64,000 nucleotides of DNA from Carya illinoinensis. Lineage: Eukaryota > Streptophyta > Magnoliopsida > Fagales > Juglandaceae. This document shows, piece after piece, positions 22,737-34,742 of this stretch. The number at the start of each line of letters is the position of its first letter. Position 1 is the stretch's first letter. The notes under the pieces were generated by a model, which saw nothing but the letters and a program-made list of their open reading frames with translations, ran no database searches and had not been told where the DNA came from. The DNA lies in the NCBI RefSeq assembly GCF_018687715.1, contig NC_056766.1, forward strand, positions 11,983,501 through 12,047,500, read 5' to 3'. Made by a program: the position numbers and the translations under genes.

Positions 22737-22929
22737 ATTTCTATTTGTTACCTATGTACTCTACCCTTACCTTAAGGTAGTGCTCACAATATCACAATTG
22801 CCAAGCATGGGTGGTTCGGTCTATGGAGCAAACTACTGAATTAATGTTAGAATTAAAATATATTAAACTAGTGAGTAATTAAAATATATTAAACTAGTGA
22901 GTAGTTGAAGATACTTACTTGAGGTATTG

Positions 22930-23760
22930 ATCAATCTCTGCACAATTATTAAGCACATACCATTTAGCTATTACAAAAAGGTAATCATCTAGTTGATGGT
23001 GTGTTGCGAAGCTTATGGGTCACACCTTTTGTGTGAAAACAGGTAGTCCATCTCATACACCATCTATACATCCATCAAAGTTCCATTCTTGTGGATTGAA
23101 CCTTGTCTCAATACCATGGAGGTACATGAAGCAAAAGTTCAAGAATTCTACATGGATATAGGTCTTCGCTGTTGAACCTTCCGGATGGGCTTTATTCTTA
23201 ACGTACCTCTTTAATTTTTCAAGATATCTCTAGAAAGGATACATGCACCTATATTGAATAGGCCCTGCAAGCAGGGCCTCACATGGAAAATGGTAAGCCA
23301 AATGGACAATGACATCGAAGAAATTAGGTGAAAATATCATCTCAAGCTTGCACAAAATGACAACGATATCAACCTAAAGCCGTTCTAAGACATCAACCTT
23401 ACATGTTCTAGCACACAATTCTTTGAGAAAGTTCTCATCACAATCAATGCCAATCATATGTCGGGTAGTAAGTATCCAACAATTGCAATAGGAAGTAATC
23501 TTTGCATGAAGATATGACAATCATGACTTTTTACCTTAGAGATTTTGCAATCGGCAACGCTAACACATTTCGCAATATTGGAAACAAAGCCATCAGGAAA
23601 TCTCATAGCATTCAACCAATTACAGAAACTTATCGTCGCAATTCCATGCAAGGTAAAAGATGCATGTGGCATAGAATTCCTCTTGTCCATCTTAGGAATA
23701 GGAACACAGCTAACGTGTGAATGTAGATGAATTTAGGTCACCTTGGGTGCCATAGAATTT
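22930..23760 (-). pseudogene. CACTA (En/Spm) transposase TNP2, DUF4218 region
   Basis: Read on the minus strand the order is NWLNAMRFPDGFVSNIAKCV, KSHDCHIFMQRLLPIAIVGY, VVILCKLEMIFSPNFFDVIV, HLAYHFPCEALLAGPIQYRC and YVKNKAHPEGS...GIETRFNPQEW. These are the conserved blocks of the DUF4218 domain of plant CACTA TNP2 transposases. TAG/TGA codons interrupt it (MYPF-stop-RYLEKL near 23228) and the catalytic Transposase_21 domain is absent. No CACTA terminal repeats were found around it. A CGTTCGAACG palindrome lies just upstream at 23794-23803. Confidence 0.85.
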
Positions 23761-23849
23761 ACACGGGAAAGGACCTGCCAATTTGTTTATAAACGTTCGA
23801 ACGTACCCATAAAGTTCTTCACATGAGAATGTAACTATGTATTAGGTCC
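23761..23849. other. junction DNA with CGTTCGAACG palindrome
   Basis: No coding. CGTTCGAACG at 23794-23803 repeats the palindrome seen at 322-331 and 672-709. Confidence 0.6.
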
Positions 23850-24900
23850 CCTATATATTATATTTTTATAGAGTTCTGGGTGGGGAAAGTATCTCAGAGT
23901 TCAAGTCTTGGTTGAGATATCAAAGGTCTTAGCAAGAGGTCAATTCTTATGTATTGGTGATAAGAGGTTTTGGATATCTTTCAAATATGAAAGACTTCCA
24001 AATTTTTGTTTTCATTGTCAAACAATTATGCATGCTGATCAAAAGTGTTCAAAACAAAGCAATTAGAAGAAATATGCTGATAGTTTGGTGAGTCAGTGTG
24101 GTTTTTGGATGCGTGCCACTCCTGCGGCTAGATCAACTGGTTTTCACTGATCACAAAATGTGGAAGAACAACAATAAGTTCTGGTGAGACTGCTAAGGGA
24201 GGTTCCAAGGAGGAGGTGGAGGCCGACAAGGGTAGAGATGAGAAGAATTTTAGGAATCCAATAGTTTTGGGTGTAGTTACAATTTTAGGAATCCAACAGT
24301 TTAGGAAGCCAAGATATGATGGGGGCTGATAATGGTAGGTTTCCTAATGAGCAAAGGTTACTTAACCAAATCTTATCTCATAAGGAATATCTATCCAATA
24401 AGGAAAACTTTGCTATGGTGACTGCTTAGGATAAGGAAGATAGAGTGGAATCGATATTCAAGGTAACAAAAAAGAGATTTGATTTTCCCAGACAGTCAGA
24501 TCAAATTTTTGTGCCTCTGGATAATTTACAGAAGCATAAGGAGAGAGAAGAGTTCCCTGAGATCTTTGGTGATATTTCTAACAATAGCCAACAGGTTGCT
24601 TCCTAAGTTTTATCTTCTAGTTCCATGTAAGTTAAGAATAAACATAAAAGTATTTCTAATTGGAAAAGGAGGGCTAGAAGAAGTAATTTGCAATCTACCA
24701 AAGATAATATGGATACTTCTAACCAATAATAAGAATTATGGAGGTGAGGGATATGGAGGTTAAGGAAGGGAAGAAACTTAGAAAACAAAATGACTTTGTA
24801 CTGAGTAGTCTTAATGGATTGGTAGAGGTTGTTCAACAAACCTGCCAACATCAATGAATCTGTTAAGTTGTAACTGCTGAGGACTTAGGAACCCGTAGAT
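23850..24900 (+). pseudogene. LINE-B ORF1 with zinc knuckle
   Basis: The frame from about 23890 reads VEISKVLARGQFLCIGDKRFW followed by a canonical CCHC zinc knuckle, CFHCQTIMHADQKC (24018-24059), C-X2-C-X4-H-X4-C. This is the DUF4283/zf-CCHC_4 arrangement of plant L1 ORF1 RNA-binding proteins. The downstream Lys/Glu-rich part is broken by several stops. ORF1 would coat LINE RNA; this copy is dead. Confidence 0.8.
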
Positions 24901-26284
24901 AGTTCGTGAACTTCACGTATTGGTGAAAGGAATGTGTCCCAAAGTGGTCTTCCTTATGGAAACCAAGTGTTGCAGGAATAAGGTGGAATTTATCCATAAT
25001 AAATTGGGATTTGAAAACAGTTTTATGGTAGATTGCATAGGAAAAGGGAGTGGTATTGCTATGTTATGGAAACAATAGTTGAGTGCTGATTTCCAAAACT
25101 ACTCTCAAAGTCACATTTCTATAGTCTTCACAGATGTAGTCTCAAGTTAGAAATGGTTGTTATCTAGCTTTTATGGTAATCCAGTTGTGGTAAAAAGAAG
25201 GGAGAGTTGGAGTTTATTAAGATTACTCAAGCCTTTGTCTATGCATTGGATTTGCATGGGGGAATTTCAATGAAATTCTAACTTAAGAGGAAAAAGTGGG
25301 TGTTGCTAGACCATATTCTTAGATGGAATCATTTAGATTTACTTGGTGCAACAATAGAGAGGGTAGGGAGTTTATGAAGGAAAGGTTGGATAGGGGAGTT
25401 GGAAATAGGGAATTGAGTTAGTTATAGGAAAATTCAAACATTCATATTTTGCCTATTTTAACTTCTAATCACAATCCTTTATTTATATCTATTTACAATG
25501 AAGACAAAGATGTAAATAGAGTGAGGAGAATTTTTAGATATGAAGCACATTGGTCAAGACAAGAGGAATGCTCAGAAGTGATTTAACATGCCTCATCTTC
25601 AACAGTTAATTTTAGTAATAGACATGATTTTCTGAGGAGAGGTTTAAAAAACTAAGAAGAAAAATTAACTAGGTGGAGTAAAGCTACTTTGGGCAACAGA
25701 AGGTAGATTATTAATCAAAAAAGAGAAATGATCAAAGAGCTACAAAACATTAATCACGGTAGCTTCAATGAAACTCTCAAAGGGTTGCAAAAGGAGGTAG
25801 AGAGCTATGTGGAAGATGAGGATCTAAAATGGAGACAGAGCAAAAATGAAATGGCTTAGAGATGGGGATAAAAGTACAAGATTATTTCATTCATGTGCAA
25901 ATCAAAGGAAGCAATCTAATTCTATACATTATGTTTTTTCTAGTGAAGGGAGTTGGGCTAAAAGTCAGGAAGACATCAGTATTATCAAGATCTATTCAGA
26001 CGTTCTCAGCCTATGGGAATCACATAAAGTCTAGAATTTCTTGGGAGATCAGTCTTAAGGATATGGATAGACAATTAACTAAAGCCTATACCTTTGAGGA
26101 GATCACAACAACTATCATGGAGATGAATCCTTTGGGCTCACCAGGGCCTGATGGATTTCTTATAGTCTTCTATCAAGACCATTGGCAGATTATTGGCAAT
26201 GATCTAGTTCAAGTGGTGATGTCTATAATTGAAGATCAGAAATGTGAGATCGGATGCAAGCCTCTTGCAAATGCTCTGTTCTAT
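24901..26284 (+). pseudogene. LINE-B ORF2, endonuclease and RT start, truncated
   Basis: Endonuclease motifs include a GDFNEI-like block near 25255-25275 and FRFTWCNNREGREFMKERLDR near 25335-25390. The catalytic SDH triad reads TSNHNP (near 25466), Asp to Asn. The linker MKWLRDGDKSTRLFHSCANQR lies at 25846-25908. RT begins with NPLGSPGPDGFLIVFYQDHW near 26125-26185 and is cut at 26284 by the gypsy 5' LTR. Several TAG/TAA stops occur. The rest of its RT was not found beyond the gypsy element. Confidence 0.8.
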
Positions 26285-27650
26285 TGATGTGCTTAATTTC
26301 TATATAAGTTTTGTCATAATTTTATTCTTAATTTTATGCTAGTTTTGTTTAATTTTCTTACTTATTAGATTTTTTTATTTATTTTATTTATTTTTGTTTG
26401 GGAATAAATAAATTGAAGGATTCATCAAGAGAATAGGAAACATTCAGTTCTCGAAATTCCTGAAGTACTATTCGGTAATTGGAGGACAATGTTTTCTAGA
26501 CAACTTCAATAAGGGTAATTTTGGTGTCTATAAAAATCCAAGAGAAAATCATAGAACTTTTGTGTTAAATCCTTGGCCAAAAACGAATATCTAGAAGGCA
26601 AAAAGGGTGCATCAATTCAAAAGTTGCAAAATTGCTGAATTCTTGAAAGACCCTTCAGTATTTAGAGTATAACTTATTGCATAAAACTCCAATAAGGGCA
26701 ATCTTAGTTTCTAAGGAAATCAAAGATAAAAACCTACAACTTTTGTGTTTAAGGGAGGCCGAAAATGAATATGTTCAGGGACAAAATGGCGCTTCAAGCA
26801 GGAGGTAAAAAATCTGTAGAATTGGAGTTCATCAACGATAGAGATTCTTGATCTACATAGGGTTTCCTTCTTAACTCTTTATTCTTCTCTTTGTAGAATT
26901 CTCATTATGAATTCCATAATTATTATGGTTTGTTTTTATTAGACTATGAACTAATTTCTATTGCTAAGGCTACAATGTAGCCTCTCAATGACAATCCTGA
27001 ATCTTATTTCGTTGTGATCATAATTTTATCATTCCTTTTGAGTATACATCATTGAGTTTAATGCCTTCAATTATTTGGCCAATAGTTAAATGATTTGTTG
27101 TGTATGTTAATTTAAGAGATGATGCATGTAGTTTAGTTTCGTATGATGTATGCCATGAATTGAACGAAAGACAGGAATGTGCCAAGGTTAGTTGTGCGGC
27201 TTTTATGTGAAATATTATTAATCTTAGTGTGCTCAAATGCTGTTAAATTTGCATAGACATATTGAGGGTTATCGTAGGTTGAGTGATTCTAATTCTACTC
27301 AAGAGATGGTATTAGATAAGTTAGAATATTTTGCCCTCAAATAGGATGATAATTGATTGATTGTATGGTTAGGATTTGAGATTGGATTGGTTAGGTGAGT
27401 TGGATGCCTTAGTGTTTTCTTCTTGGGTGAAATCTTGTTCTTTTCAAGTGTTTGGTCAATTCTTTAGTTGTTGATTTAATTTAATTTGTTGCTGTTTTTC
27501 TAATTCAAAATCCACCACTTTTCTTGATTTTCAAATAACTTAGAATTAGAACAATGTTGATAGTTAAAAGGTAAATAGTCCTCATGGGTTTGACATCTTT
27601 CTTATCATTATATTACTTGGTATGATTTCGTACACTTGTGAAATTTCACA
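26285..27650 (+). repeat. gypsy 5' LTR
   Basis: Starts TGATGTGCTTAATTTC and ends AAATTTCACA. It matches the 3' LTR throughout, with frequent differences, so the insertion is old. Its final part (CCTCATGGGTTTGACATC...ACTTGG) has the sequence character of other Athila/Tat LTR ends, including the LTR at 62250-63514. Confidence 0.85.
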
Positions 27651-27659
27651 ATGATGTTT

Positions 27660-27677
27660 TAGCGCCATTGCCGGGGA
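27660..27677 (+). other. gypsy primer-binding site
   Basis: TAGCGCCATTGCCGGGGA lies ten bases after the LTR. Athila-type elements use TGGCGCCGTTGCCGGGGA (tRNA-Asp-type); the two differences are both G to A, matching the deamination pattern elsewhere. Confidence 0.8.
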
Positions 27678-27802
27678 CTATTTATTTTCTATTACTTTTG
27701 ATACCAACTAGTTCTAAGTTAATTTGGAATTTTTTTTTTCCTTTTTAAGTCTTGATTATTAATTTTGTTTTTATTTTTCTTTTCAGAATTCCTGAGTTAT
27801 GC

Positions 27803-29075
27803 ATGAGATGTACTCGAAGCTTGGATTTAGTACCTTTTGACCCTGAAATTGAACGCATCCTTCATCGTTTGAACAAGGAGAAGGAGAATTCCGCAACTGA
27901 GAACGAAACAATGGAAGATCAAGTTGGAAATAAGACTTTGGGAGATTATGTTGTCCCTTTGGTCGCCGGAGCTACTTTTATCATTAGACGACCTGCCATT
28001 CAAGTCAATAACTTTGAGATAAAGCCAGCTATTCTTCAAATGATGGCTTCAATGGTGCAATTCAGTGGCATGTCACATGATGATCTAAATTTTCACATAG
28101 CTAATTTTCTGGAGTTATGTGATACTTTTAAACATAATGGGGTTTCCGATGATGCTATTAGATTGAGACTCTTTCCATTCTCCCTCCGAGACAAGGCAAA
28201 AGCATGGTTAAACTCACTTCTACTGTTAACCATAACTGCATGGGACGATTTGGCTAAAAAGATGCGAAATGATATCACCACTTTTGTCCAATTTGATATG
28301 GAGTCGCTTTATGAAGCTTGGGAGAGGTATAAAGAATTGCTTAGAAAGTGTCCACATCATAGACTTCATGTTTGGATTCAAGTGCAAACCTTCTACAATG
28401 GTTTGCAGCCTACAACATGTACAATGATTGGTGCAGCAGAGGGAGTGGCTTTGATGAAGAAATCACTGGAAGACACATATGAGTTGGTGGAGGAGATGGC
28501 AACCAACAATTATCAATGGCCAGTGGATCGAGTGACAACGAAAAGAACTTAGGGAGTTCACAAAATTGATTCTTTATCCGCTTTAGCTGCTCAAGTTGCA
28601 ACTTTATCTAAGAAATTAGACAATGTCAACGTGAGTTCCATTCAATTTACTAATGCAACTTTTGAATTTTGTGCAGGAAATCATATGGGAGCAAGCAAAC
28701 TTTGTGTCAAATTACCAATGAAAAAGCAATTCTTATTCCAACACTTACAATCCAGAATGGCGAAACCACCCAAATTTCTCATGGAGCAACACCCAGAATG
28801 TTGTCAAGCCTCCACCAGGTTTTCAAAATTAACAACAAGAGAAGAATATGAATATGGAGGAGGTAATGGCACAATTTATGGCTAAGGTGGATGCTAAATT
28901 TGAAGAACATGACATTGCTCTAAAGAACAATGAGAAAACTTTGCGGAGCATTGAAAGGACACTCGGTCAATTGGCAACATTTATGTTTGAAAGGTCTCAA
29001 GGATCACTTCCAAGCACCACAGAAAACAACCCTAAAGAGAAAGTGAAGGCCATTACTTTAAGAAGTGGAAGATAG
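27803..29075 (+). pseudogene. gypsy gag
   Basis: The ATG at 27803 opens MRCTRSLDLVPFDPEIER, typical of Athila gag. The retrotransposon-gag core follows: PAILQMMASMVQFSGMSHDD (28028-28087), RLFPFSLRDKAKAWLNSL (about 28168), and FYNGLQP near 28393. A TAG at 28550-28552 interrupts the frame, and a frame change later leads to the C-terminal coiled region EEVMAQFMAKVDAKFEEHD (from 28857) with KAITLRSGR (about 29049-29075), a conserved end of Athila gag. The structural protein would form the cytoplasmic particle. Confidence 0.85.
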
Positions 29076-29116
29076 CTTAATTTAGAAGAGAGAGAAAAAT
29101 TCTGGGAAAATAGGAG

Positions 29117-30237
29117 ATGACTGTGAGAGTCAGATTGCCCACCCCTGTTCTGAGCCCAATAGTGAAAAACTGGGGAAATCCTCCCGAGTCTTCTTCTCTT
29201 ACTTCTGATTATGTTCCTCCTATATATTTTCCTCAAAGACTTCAAAAAAATAAGCTAGATAAACAATTTTCTAAATTTCTTCATGTTTTCAAAAAATTAC
29301 ATATTAACATTCGTTTTGCCGATGCGTTGGAACAAATGCCTAGTTATGTAAAGTTCATGAAGGAGATTCTATCAAACAAGAGGAAATTACGAGAGTATGA
29401 GACCGTGATGTTGACCAAAGAGTGCACCACCATTTTGCAAAATAAGTTGCCACCAAAACTTAAAGATCCAGGGAGTTTTACTATTCCTTGCACCATTGGA
29501 AACTCTTATTTCAAAAATGTTTTGTGTGATTTAGGTACTAGCATAAATTTAATGCCCTTTTCTATTTTCAGGCAATTGGGGATAGGAGAAGTCAAGGCCA
29601 CTACAATTTCACTTCAATTGGCAAACCGATCCATTAAACGACCAAGTGGGATGGTAGAGGATGTTCTTGTTAAAGTTGACAAGTTTATTTTCCCTGCAGA
29701 TTTTATTGTTTTAGAGATGGAGGACGATAGAGAAACCAAACTTATCTTGGTCAACCGTTCTTATCCATGGGAAGAACTCTCATAGATGTGCAACAAGGAA
29801 AACTAATACTACGGGTGCAAGATGAACAAGTTACATTCAATGTGTTTGAGGTAATGAAATATCCGTCAACAACTGATACATGTTTCAATATAGATGTGAT
29901 TGATGAACTTGTGGTAGAAATGTTTGAAGAGAGTTATCCTAAGGAACCACTTGAGGCATGTCTTGTTCAGTCTGGCACTTCCAATTATGAGAATTCCAAG
30001 ATAAGCAATTGTGCACATTATTTGGAAGTATCTACACCTTACTTGCCTAAAGGGAAGTCAAAAAACATAACATTGGTCGAAAGCACTACTCCACAAAAGC
30101 CATCCATTATTGAGGCCCATTTTTTAGAACTCAAACCCCTTCTTTCTCATCTTAAATATGCTTATTTACATGATTCTTCTTTACCCGTAATAATTTCTTC
30201 ATCTTTGACAGGTCTTGAAGAGAAGTTTCTTTGAGTT
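29117..30237 (+). pseudogene. gypsy protease and N-terminal pol
   Basis: A long frame (29117-29785) carries PPIYFPQRLQKNKLDKQFSKF, LPPKLKDPGSFTIPCTIGN, and the protease active site LCDLGTSINLMPFSIFRQLG (29524-29583), the Asp-Leu-Gly form used by Athila/Tat retropepsins. A single-base loss near 29750 moves the frame, after which FLSMGRTLIDVQQGKLILRV (from about 29758) continues. A second open part ends with TGLEEKFL near 30234 at a TGA. The protease would process gag-pol. Confidence 0.82.
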
Positions 30238-30502
30238 TTGAGAGCTCACAAGCAAGCTTTGGGATGGACTATAGTTGACATTAAGGGAATGAGCCCTTCA
30301 CTTTGCAAGCACAAGATTTTAATGGAGGACAATTATAAGCCTACGGTGCAGCCACAAAGGAGACTTAATCTGAACTTGCAAGAAGTTGTAAAAAAGGAAG
30401 TTCTCAAATTGTTAGATGCCGAAATGTTTTACCCTATTTCTGATAGGTCATGGGTAAGTCCGGTGCAAGTAGTGCCCAAGAAGGGAGGAGTGATAGTGGT
30501 AG
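30238..30502 (+). pseudogene. gypsy reverse transcriptase, 5' part
   Basis: The frame reads RAHKQALGWTIVDIKGMSPS, CKHKILMEDNYKPTVQPQRR, then PISDRSWVSPVQVVPKKGG (about 30430-30486), the beginning of Ty3/gypsy RT. It is cut by solo LTR-2 at 30502/30503 and continues at 33876. Confidence 0.88.
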
Positions 30503-31059
30503 TGTGACGCCCCCAGATTCTGAAGCGTCATAGAGGAAATCTGAAGCGTCAGGACATGCAGCACAAGGTTACTTGCCCTCGTTTGACATATAAGATACAA
30601 TGTTCCTAACATGCATATAGTATTATGCAATATTCACAGAGAAATTTTTTTTTCTTTAGCAATACTATGCAACAAACTAAAAATATCCCAAATACTTGAA
30701 ACATACTTCATTTATGAAGGCATACCAAATAACCATGACCACAACACTAGTCCAAAATGGTTGTAATCAAAAGAGTACTAGAGATACAACTCCATAAGTA
30801 CAAGTTGTAACCAAAGTTAATTACTATGCCATCATTAACATCTCACCGTAGCTTAGTCGACCATGTTTAGTTGGTTGGATTCCAATTCTCCTTCGAGTCC
30901 TATAACAAGATCTACCATTCTGGGGGGGAATGGTAGTTGAGACAACCACAATGAGATTTGATTACAAATCTCAGCAAGTTAACATGAAACTCCTACACAG
31001 ATTAATGATGCATGCATGACAGTAAAAGCATGAATGCATAATTAAAGTCGTAAGTAAGC

Positions 31060-31620
31060 ATAGCATAACTTGACATATAGCATGACATAATTGACATAAC
31101 CTAAAATTGAACTTTACTTGACATGATATGAAATTGAACTTAAAAAGTAACGTGGACTTGCAACATTATATGAACGTGAGCTTGAAACATAACATAGACT
31201 TGAAACATAGCATGAACGTGAACATACATAACATAAACATGAACTTGAACTTAAACTTAACATAAGCCTGAGCATAACATGACATAAACATGAACTTGAG
31301 ATATAATGTGAACGTAAACATAACATAACATGAACGTGAACTTGAACATAACATGACATGAACGTGAACTTGAACATAACATAAACGTGAACATAGCATG
31401 ATATGAACATGAAGTTGAAACTTAACATGAACATAAACATAATATAACATGAACGTGAGTTTTAACATAACATAAATGTGAACATAACATGATATGAACA
31501 TGAAAATGAAACTTAACGTGAACGTGAACATAACATAACATAACATGAACTTGATTTGAAACTTGACTTAACATGCACTTGATCTGAAACTTGACTTAAC
31601 ATAAACTTGGAATCTTGCTT
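31060..31620. repeat. imprecise GAACGTGAAC/CATAACATGAAC repeat array
   Basis: Short blocks such as ATAACATGAACGTGAACTTG repeat with variable spacing for more than 500 bases. The long Tyr/Met/Val/Phe-rich minus-strand frames (31114-31546) are translations of this array and not genes. Confidence 0.85.
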
Positions 31621-31639
31621 CTTTTCTTAACATGAGCTT

Positions 31640-32205
31640 GGACTTAAATTCTGACAATCAAAATGATTTTGCCAGTCATTTCGTCAGGAATATTGAACAA
31701 TCAGAATGATTCTGCCAAACATATTCCATCAGACATACTTAGACAATCAAAATGATTCCATCATGAGTATTTTAAATCACGTACCCTAGCAATCAGAATG
31801 ATTACACAGGAGTAACTAGTAATACTCTGATAATCAGAATGATTACATCATGAGTATTTTAAGACACGTACCTTTGCAATCAGAATGATTACACCAGGAG
31901 TACCTAGTAATACTCTGATAATCAGAAAGATTCCATCACTAGTATTTTAAAACACGTACCCTACCAATTAGAATGATTACACTAGGAGTACCTAGTAATA
32001 CTCTGACAATCAGAATGATTCCATCACGAGTAGTTTAGATAAGATACCCTAACAATCAGAATGATTACGCTAGGAGTATCTGCATAACTGAAATTGAATT
32101 GCATTTAGACAATCAAAATGATTTCACCAAAAGTACCTCATGTGAATTACAAATGGAGATGCTCGGACAATCATAATGATTACATCACGAGTATCCTAGA
32201 CATAA
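31640..32205. repeat. AATCAGAATGATT array
   Basis: At least a dozen copies of AATCAGAATGATT or close variants occur, spaced about 40 bases apart, alternating with GAGTATTTTAA-ACACGTACC and GGAGTACCTAGTAATACTCT segments so that an about 82-bp higher unit shows between 31750 and 32040. Each core is an inverted repeat (AATCA/TGATT, loop GAA). Confidence 0.85.
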
Positions 32206-33875
32206 TTGACTTGAACGTAACTCGAAAGACATGACTTACTTGAGATAGAAACATTTCGTAACATGGTATAACATGTAATAGACAACATATTTAACATGAC
32301 ATACTTGCAATAGTGAATATTACATGACTTGACATACATGTAATAGATATCATACTTAAATTGGCATACTTATAACATATAGCAATACATGATAGAATAG
32401 ATTGTGTAACAGATAAATATTCATGACAGAATAAATCATGCATAACAGATAAACATGTAATGACGTGGCATGGCATGGCATATATGGTAACATAAATATA
32501 TAAACTGTAGTTCCCTTACCCATCACACATACATAGTAAACTGATAGTAAGTTAAGAGCTAACTTACCTCGTTTGTTGCGTTCTATGAAAATAAAGCACG
32601 AAACAAGAGGAACTGTAAGAAGATATGCTAAAAGTTAGAAATTTAATTACTAACAATTAGAAATGTGTAAAAGAGATGAATTAGAGTAAAATTACCATTT
32701 TACCCTCTACATTTAGGCAGTCCTTTGCCTACAGAAGCTGTGAGGTATGGAGGTTAATGATGTGAGTTTCTCCATCACCTTAAGGAACTATTGGGTGCAG
32801 ACAACACAGTGGATGGCCTACCATGTGGGGCAAGAAACTTTTTCAAGAATCTTTGCCAAGGTGGCCAAATTCGTGGGCCTTGGTGGGCCTCAACCAAGTG
32901 GGCTTCAATTTGGGGTTTAAAGGGGGTTTCGTTAGGGTTTGAGATGCTATCAAGCCCAAATCTAATTTTTCTTAGCCCAATCAAATTTCCAAGGTTGAAA
33001 AGGTTGAATAATAATGTCATAACAAATATTTGATGAATTAATAGCATGTGCAAGTGATTTAATCAAGTGATTAAACACAATGCTAGAAATTGGATAAAAA
33101 GGGGTTTGGAGGCCAATTTTAGGGTTTAGGGAAACCATTTAGGGTTTCAGTTTTCAACCAAGCTTTTGGGGTTTCAATTGGATTCTAATTGTTTAGGGTC
33201 TCACTAGGGTTGAAACCCTCTTTGATCTGGCCCAATTTGGTTGATCACATGAAAAAAAGTTTTGCTTAAGTGGCATGATCTCACACCTTGATTTCCTTCA
33301 CAAGTCCATCTAATGGTTCCTCTTTATGCCAAGTGTCTAATACTATTCACTATGTGTACCTAAGATCTTGCAAAGTGTCCAAATAAAACTTCTCTAACCT
33401 AATTTAGACATTTCACATTATGATTTTGAAAACACTGCACTTGGTACACTTATAGAGGTTACTATTCACTCCAAAAAAATACATGAGAAACTTAGTATTG
33501 AAAAATTCTAAATATTCATATTAACCTACAGTGAAAATCATTTACCAAAACTCAACCCCAAAGTACCCCTAAAAATAATTTCACAGTTTTGAACAGACGT
33601 TTTGTCCTAAATTATGAAAATGGGTTATTGTGACATGAAATCCTAAATAATCAACCGACTCTAGTGGCGTAGACCATAACATATTCTGACACTTCTAACT
33701 ACCTCAAACAATTAAAATCACATTTCTGGCACCATAGTGAGTGATAACACTGACTATATTGACAGACTAAAACCTTTGCGATTAATCAATTCATGAAAAC
33801 TGATGGAGTTTTTTCGATGTTCCTAAAGTCTATAGAAATTCCACCATTTAATTTCTAGAGGGCTGTTACTGGTAG

Positions 33876-34240
33876 AGAATAAAAATAATGAACTCATCCC
33901 AACAAGAACTGTTACGAGTTGGAGAGTGTACATAGACTACCGCAAGCTCAATAATGCCACACGAAAAGATCAAATGTTGGAACGGCTCACCGATCATGCT
34001 TATTATTGTTTCCTAGGTGGATACTCGGGATACAATCAAATCCACATTTCATGGGAAGATCAAGAAAAGACCACTTTCACTTGCCCATATGGAACATTTG
34101 CCTGTCGGAGGATGCCCTTTGGTTTGTGCAATGCTCCAGACACATTTCAACGATGCATGATGACCATTTTTTTGGATATGGAAGGAATTGTACTTGGGCA
34201 TAAAGTTTCTTCCAAGGGCATTGAGATAGATTGAGCCAAA
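33876..34240 (+). pseudogene. gypsy reverse transcriptase, 3' part, active site deleted
   Basis: The frame resumes with ENKNNELIPTRTVTSWRVYI and DYRKLNNATRKD (about 33930-33970), GYNQIHISWEDQEKTTFTCP and MPFGLCNAPDTFQRCM (about 34111-34158). It then jumps from FLDMEG directly to IVLGHKVSSKGIEID (about 34186-34233). In Ty3/gypsy RT roughly 70 residues, including the Phe/Tyr-x-Asp-Asp active site, lie between these motifs, so an in-frame deletion removed it. A TGA ends the run at 34232-34234. Confidence 0.85.
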
Positions 34241-34742
34241 GTAGAGATTATCAAAAAATTACCTCCACCTAGCACGATCAAGGGTGTGAGAAGTTTCTTG
34301 GGACATGCGGGGTTTTATCATCGTTTTATTCAATATTTTTCTAAGATTGTTAAACCCCTTTGTTCTCTTTTGGTCAAAGATATTCCATTTAACTTTTCCA
34401 ACGATTGTTTGATGGCATTTGCACATTTGAAGAAGAAGTTAAGTGCAGCCCCAATTAAATGTGCACCGGATTGGGCACTTCCATTTGAATTGATGTGTGA
34501 TGCAAGTGATTACGCAATAGGAGCTGTGCTTGGACAAAGGAAGAACAAGGTTCTCCATGTTATCTACTATGCGAGTTGTAACTTGACGGATGCCTAATTA
34601 AATTATGCTCCTACGGAAAAAGAATTGTTAGTCTTGGTCTTTGCTTTTGATAAATTTTGATCATATTTAATTGGGTCAAAAGTAATTGTTTACACTGATC
34701 ATTTTGCTCTTAAATACTTGTTAAATACTTGTTAGCTAAAAA
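34241..34742 (+). pseudogene. gypsy RT thumb and RNase H, 5' part
   Basis: IKKLPPPSTIKGVRSFLGHAGFYHRFI (about 34251-34330) is the RT-RNase H connection. RNase H follows with LPFELMCDASDYAIGAVLGQ (about 34480-34540), its catalytic Asp present. TAA and TGA stops interrupt at 34596 and near 34660. YTDHFALKYLL is followed by a short direct duplication TTAAATACTTG at 34710-34731, then solo LTR-3. Confidence 0.85.

Larger units (their letters stand above)
30503..33870 (+). mobile_element. solo LTR-2 (3,368 bp) inside gypsy RT
   Basis: Starts TGTGACGCCC and ends GGGCTGTTACT, where the last A of the expected TTACA is T. A 5-bp target duplication GGTAG lies at 30498-30502 and 33871-33875, and the RT protein frame is continuous across it once removed. 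It has no internal genes. It carries an array of AACATGAACGTGAACTTGAA-like units and an array of AATCAGAATGATT units. Confidence 0.85.

Noticed and set aside
27660..27677. tRNA gene
   Set aside because: Only an 18-base primer-binding site is present; no cloverleaf. The same holds for the copia PBS at 14215.
31114..31546. Minus-strand Tyr/Met/Val/Phe repeat proteins
   Set aside because: Produced by the imprecise CATAACATGAACGTGAAC array.
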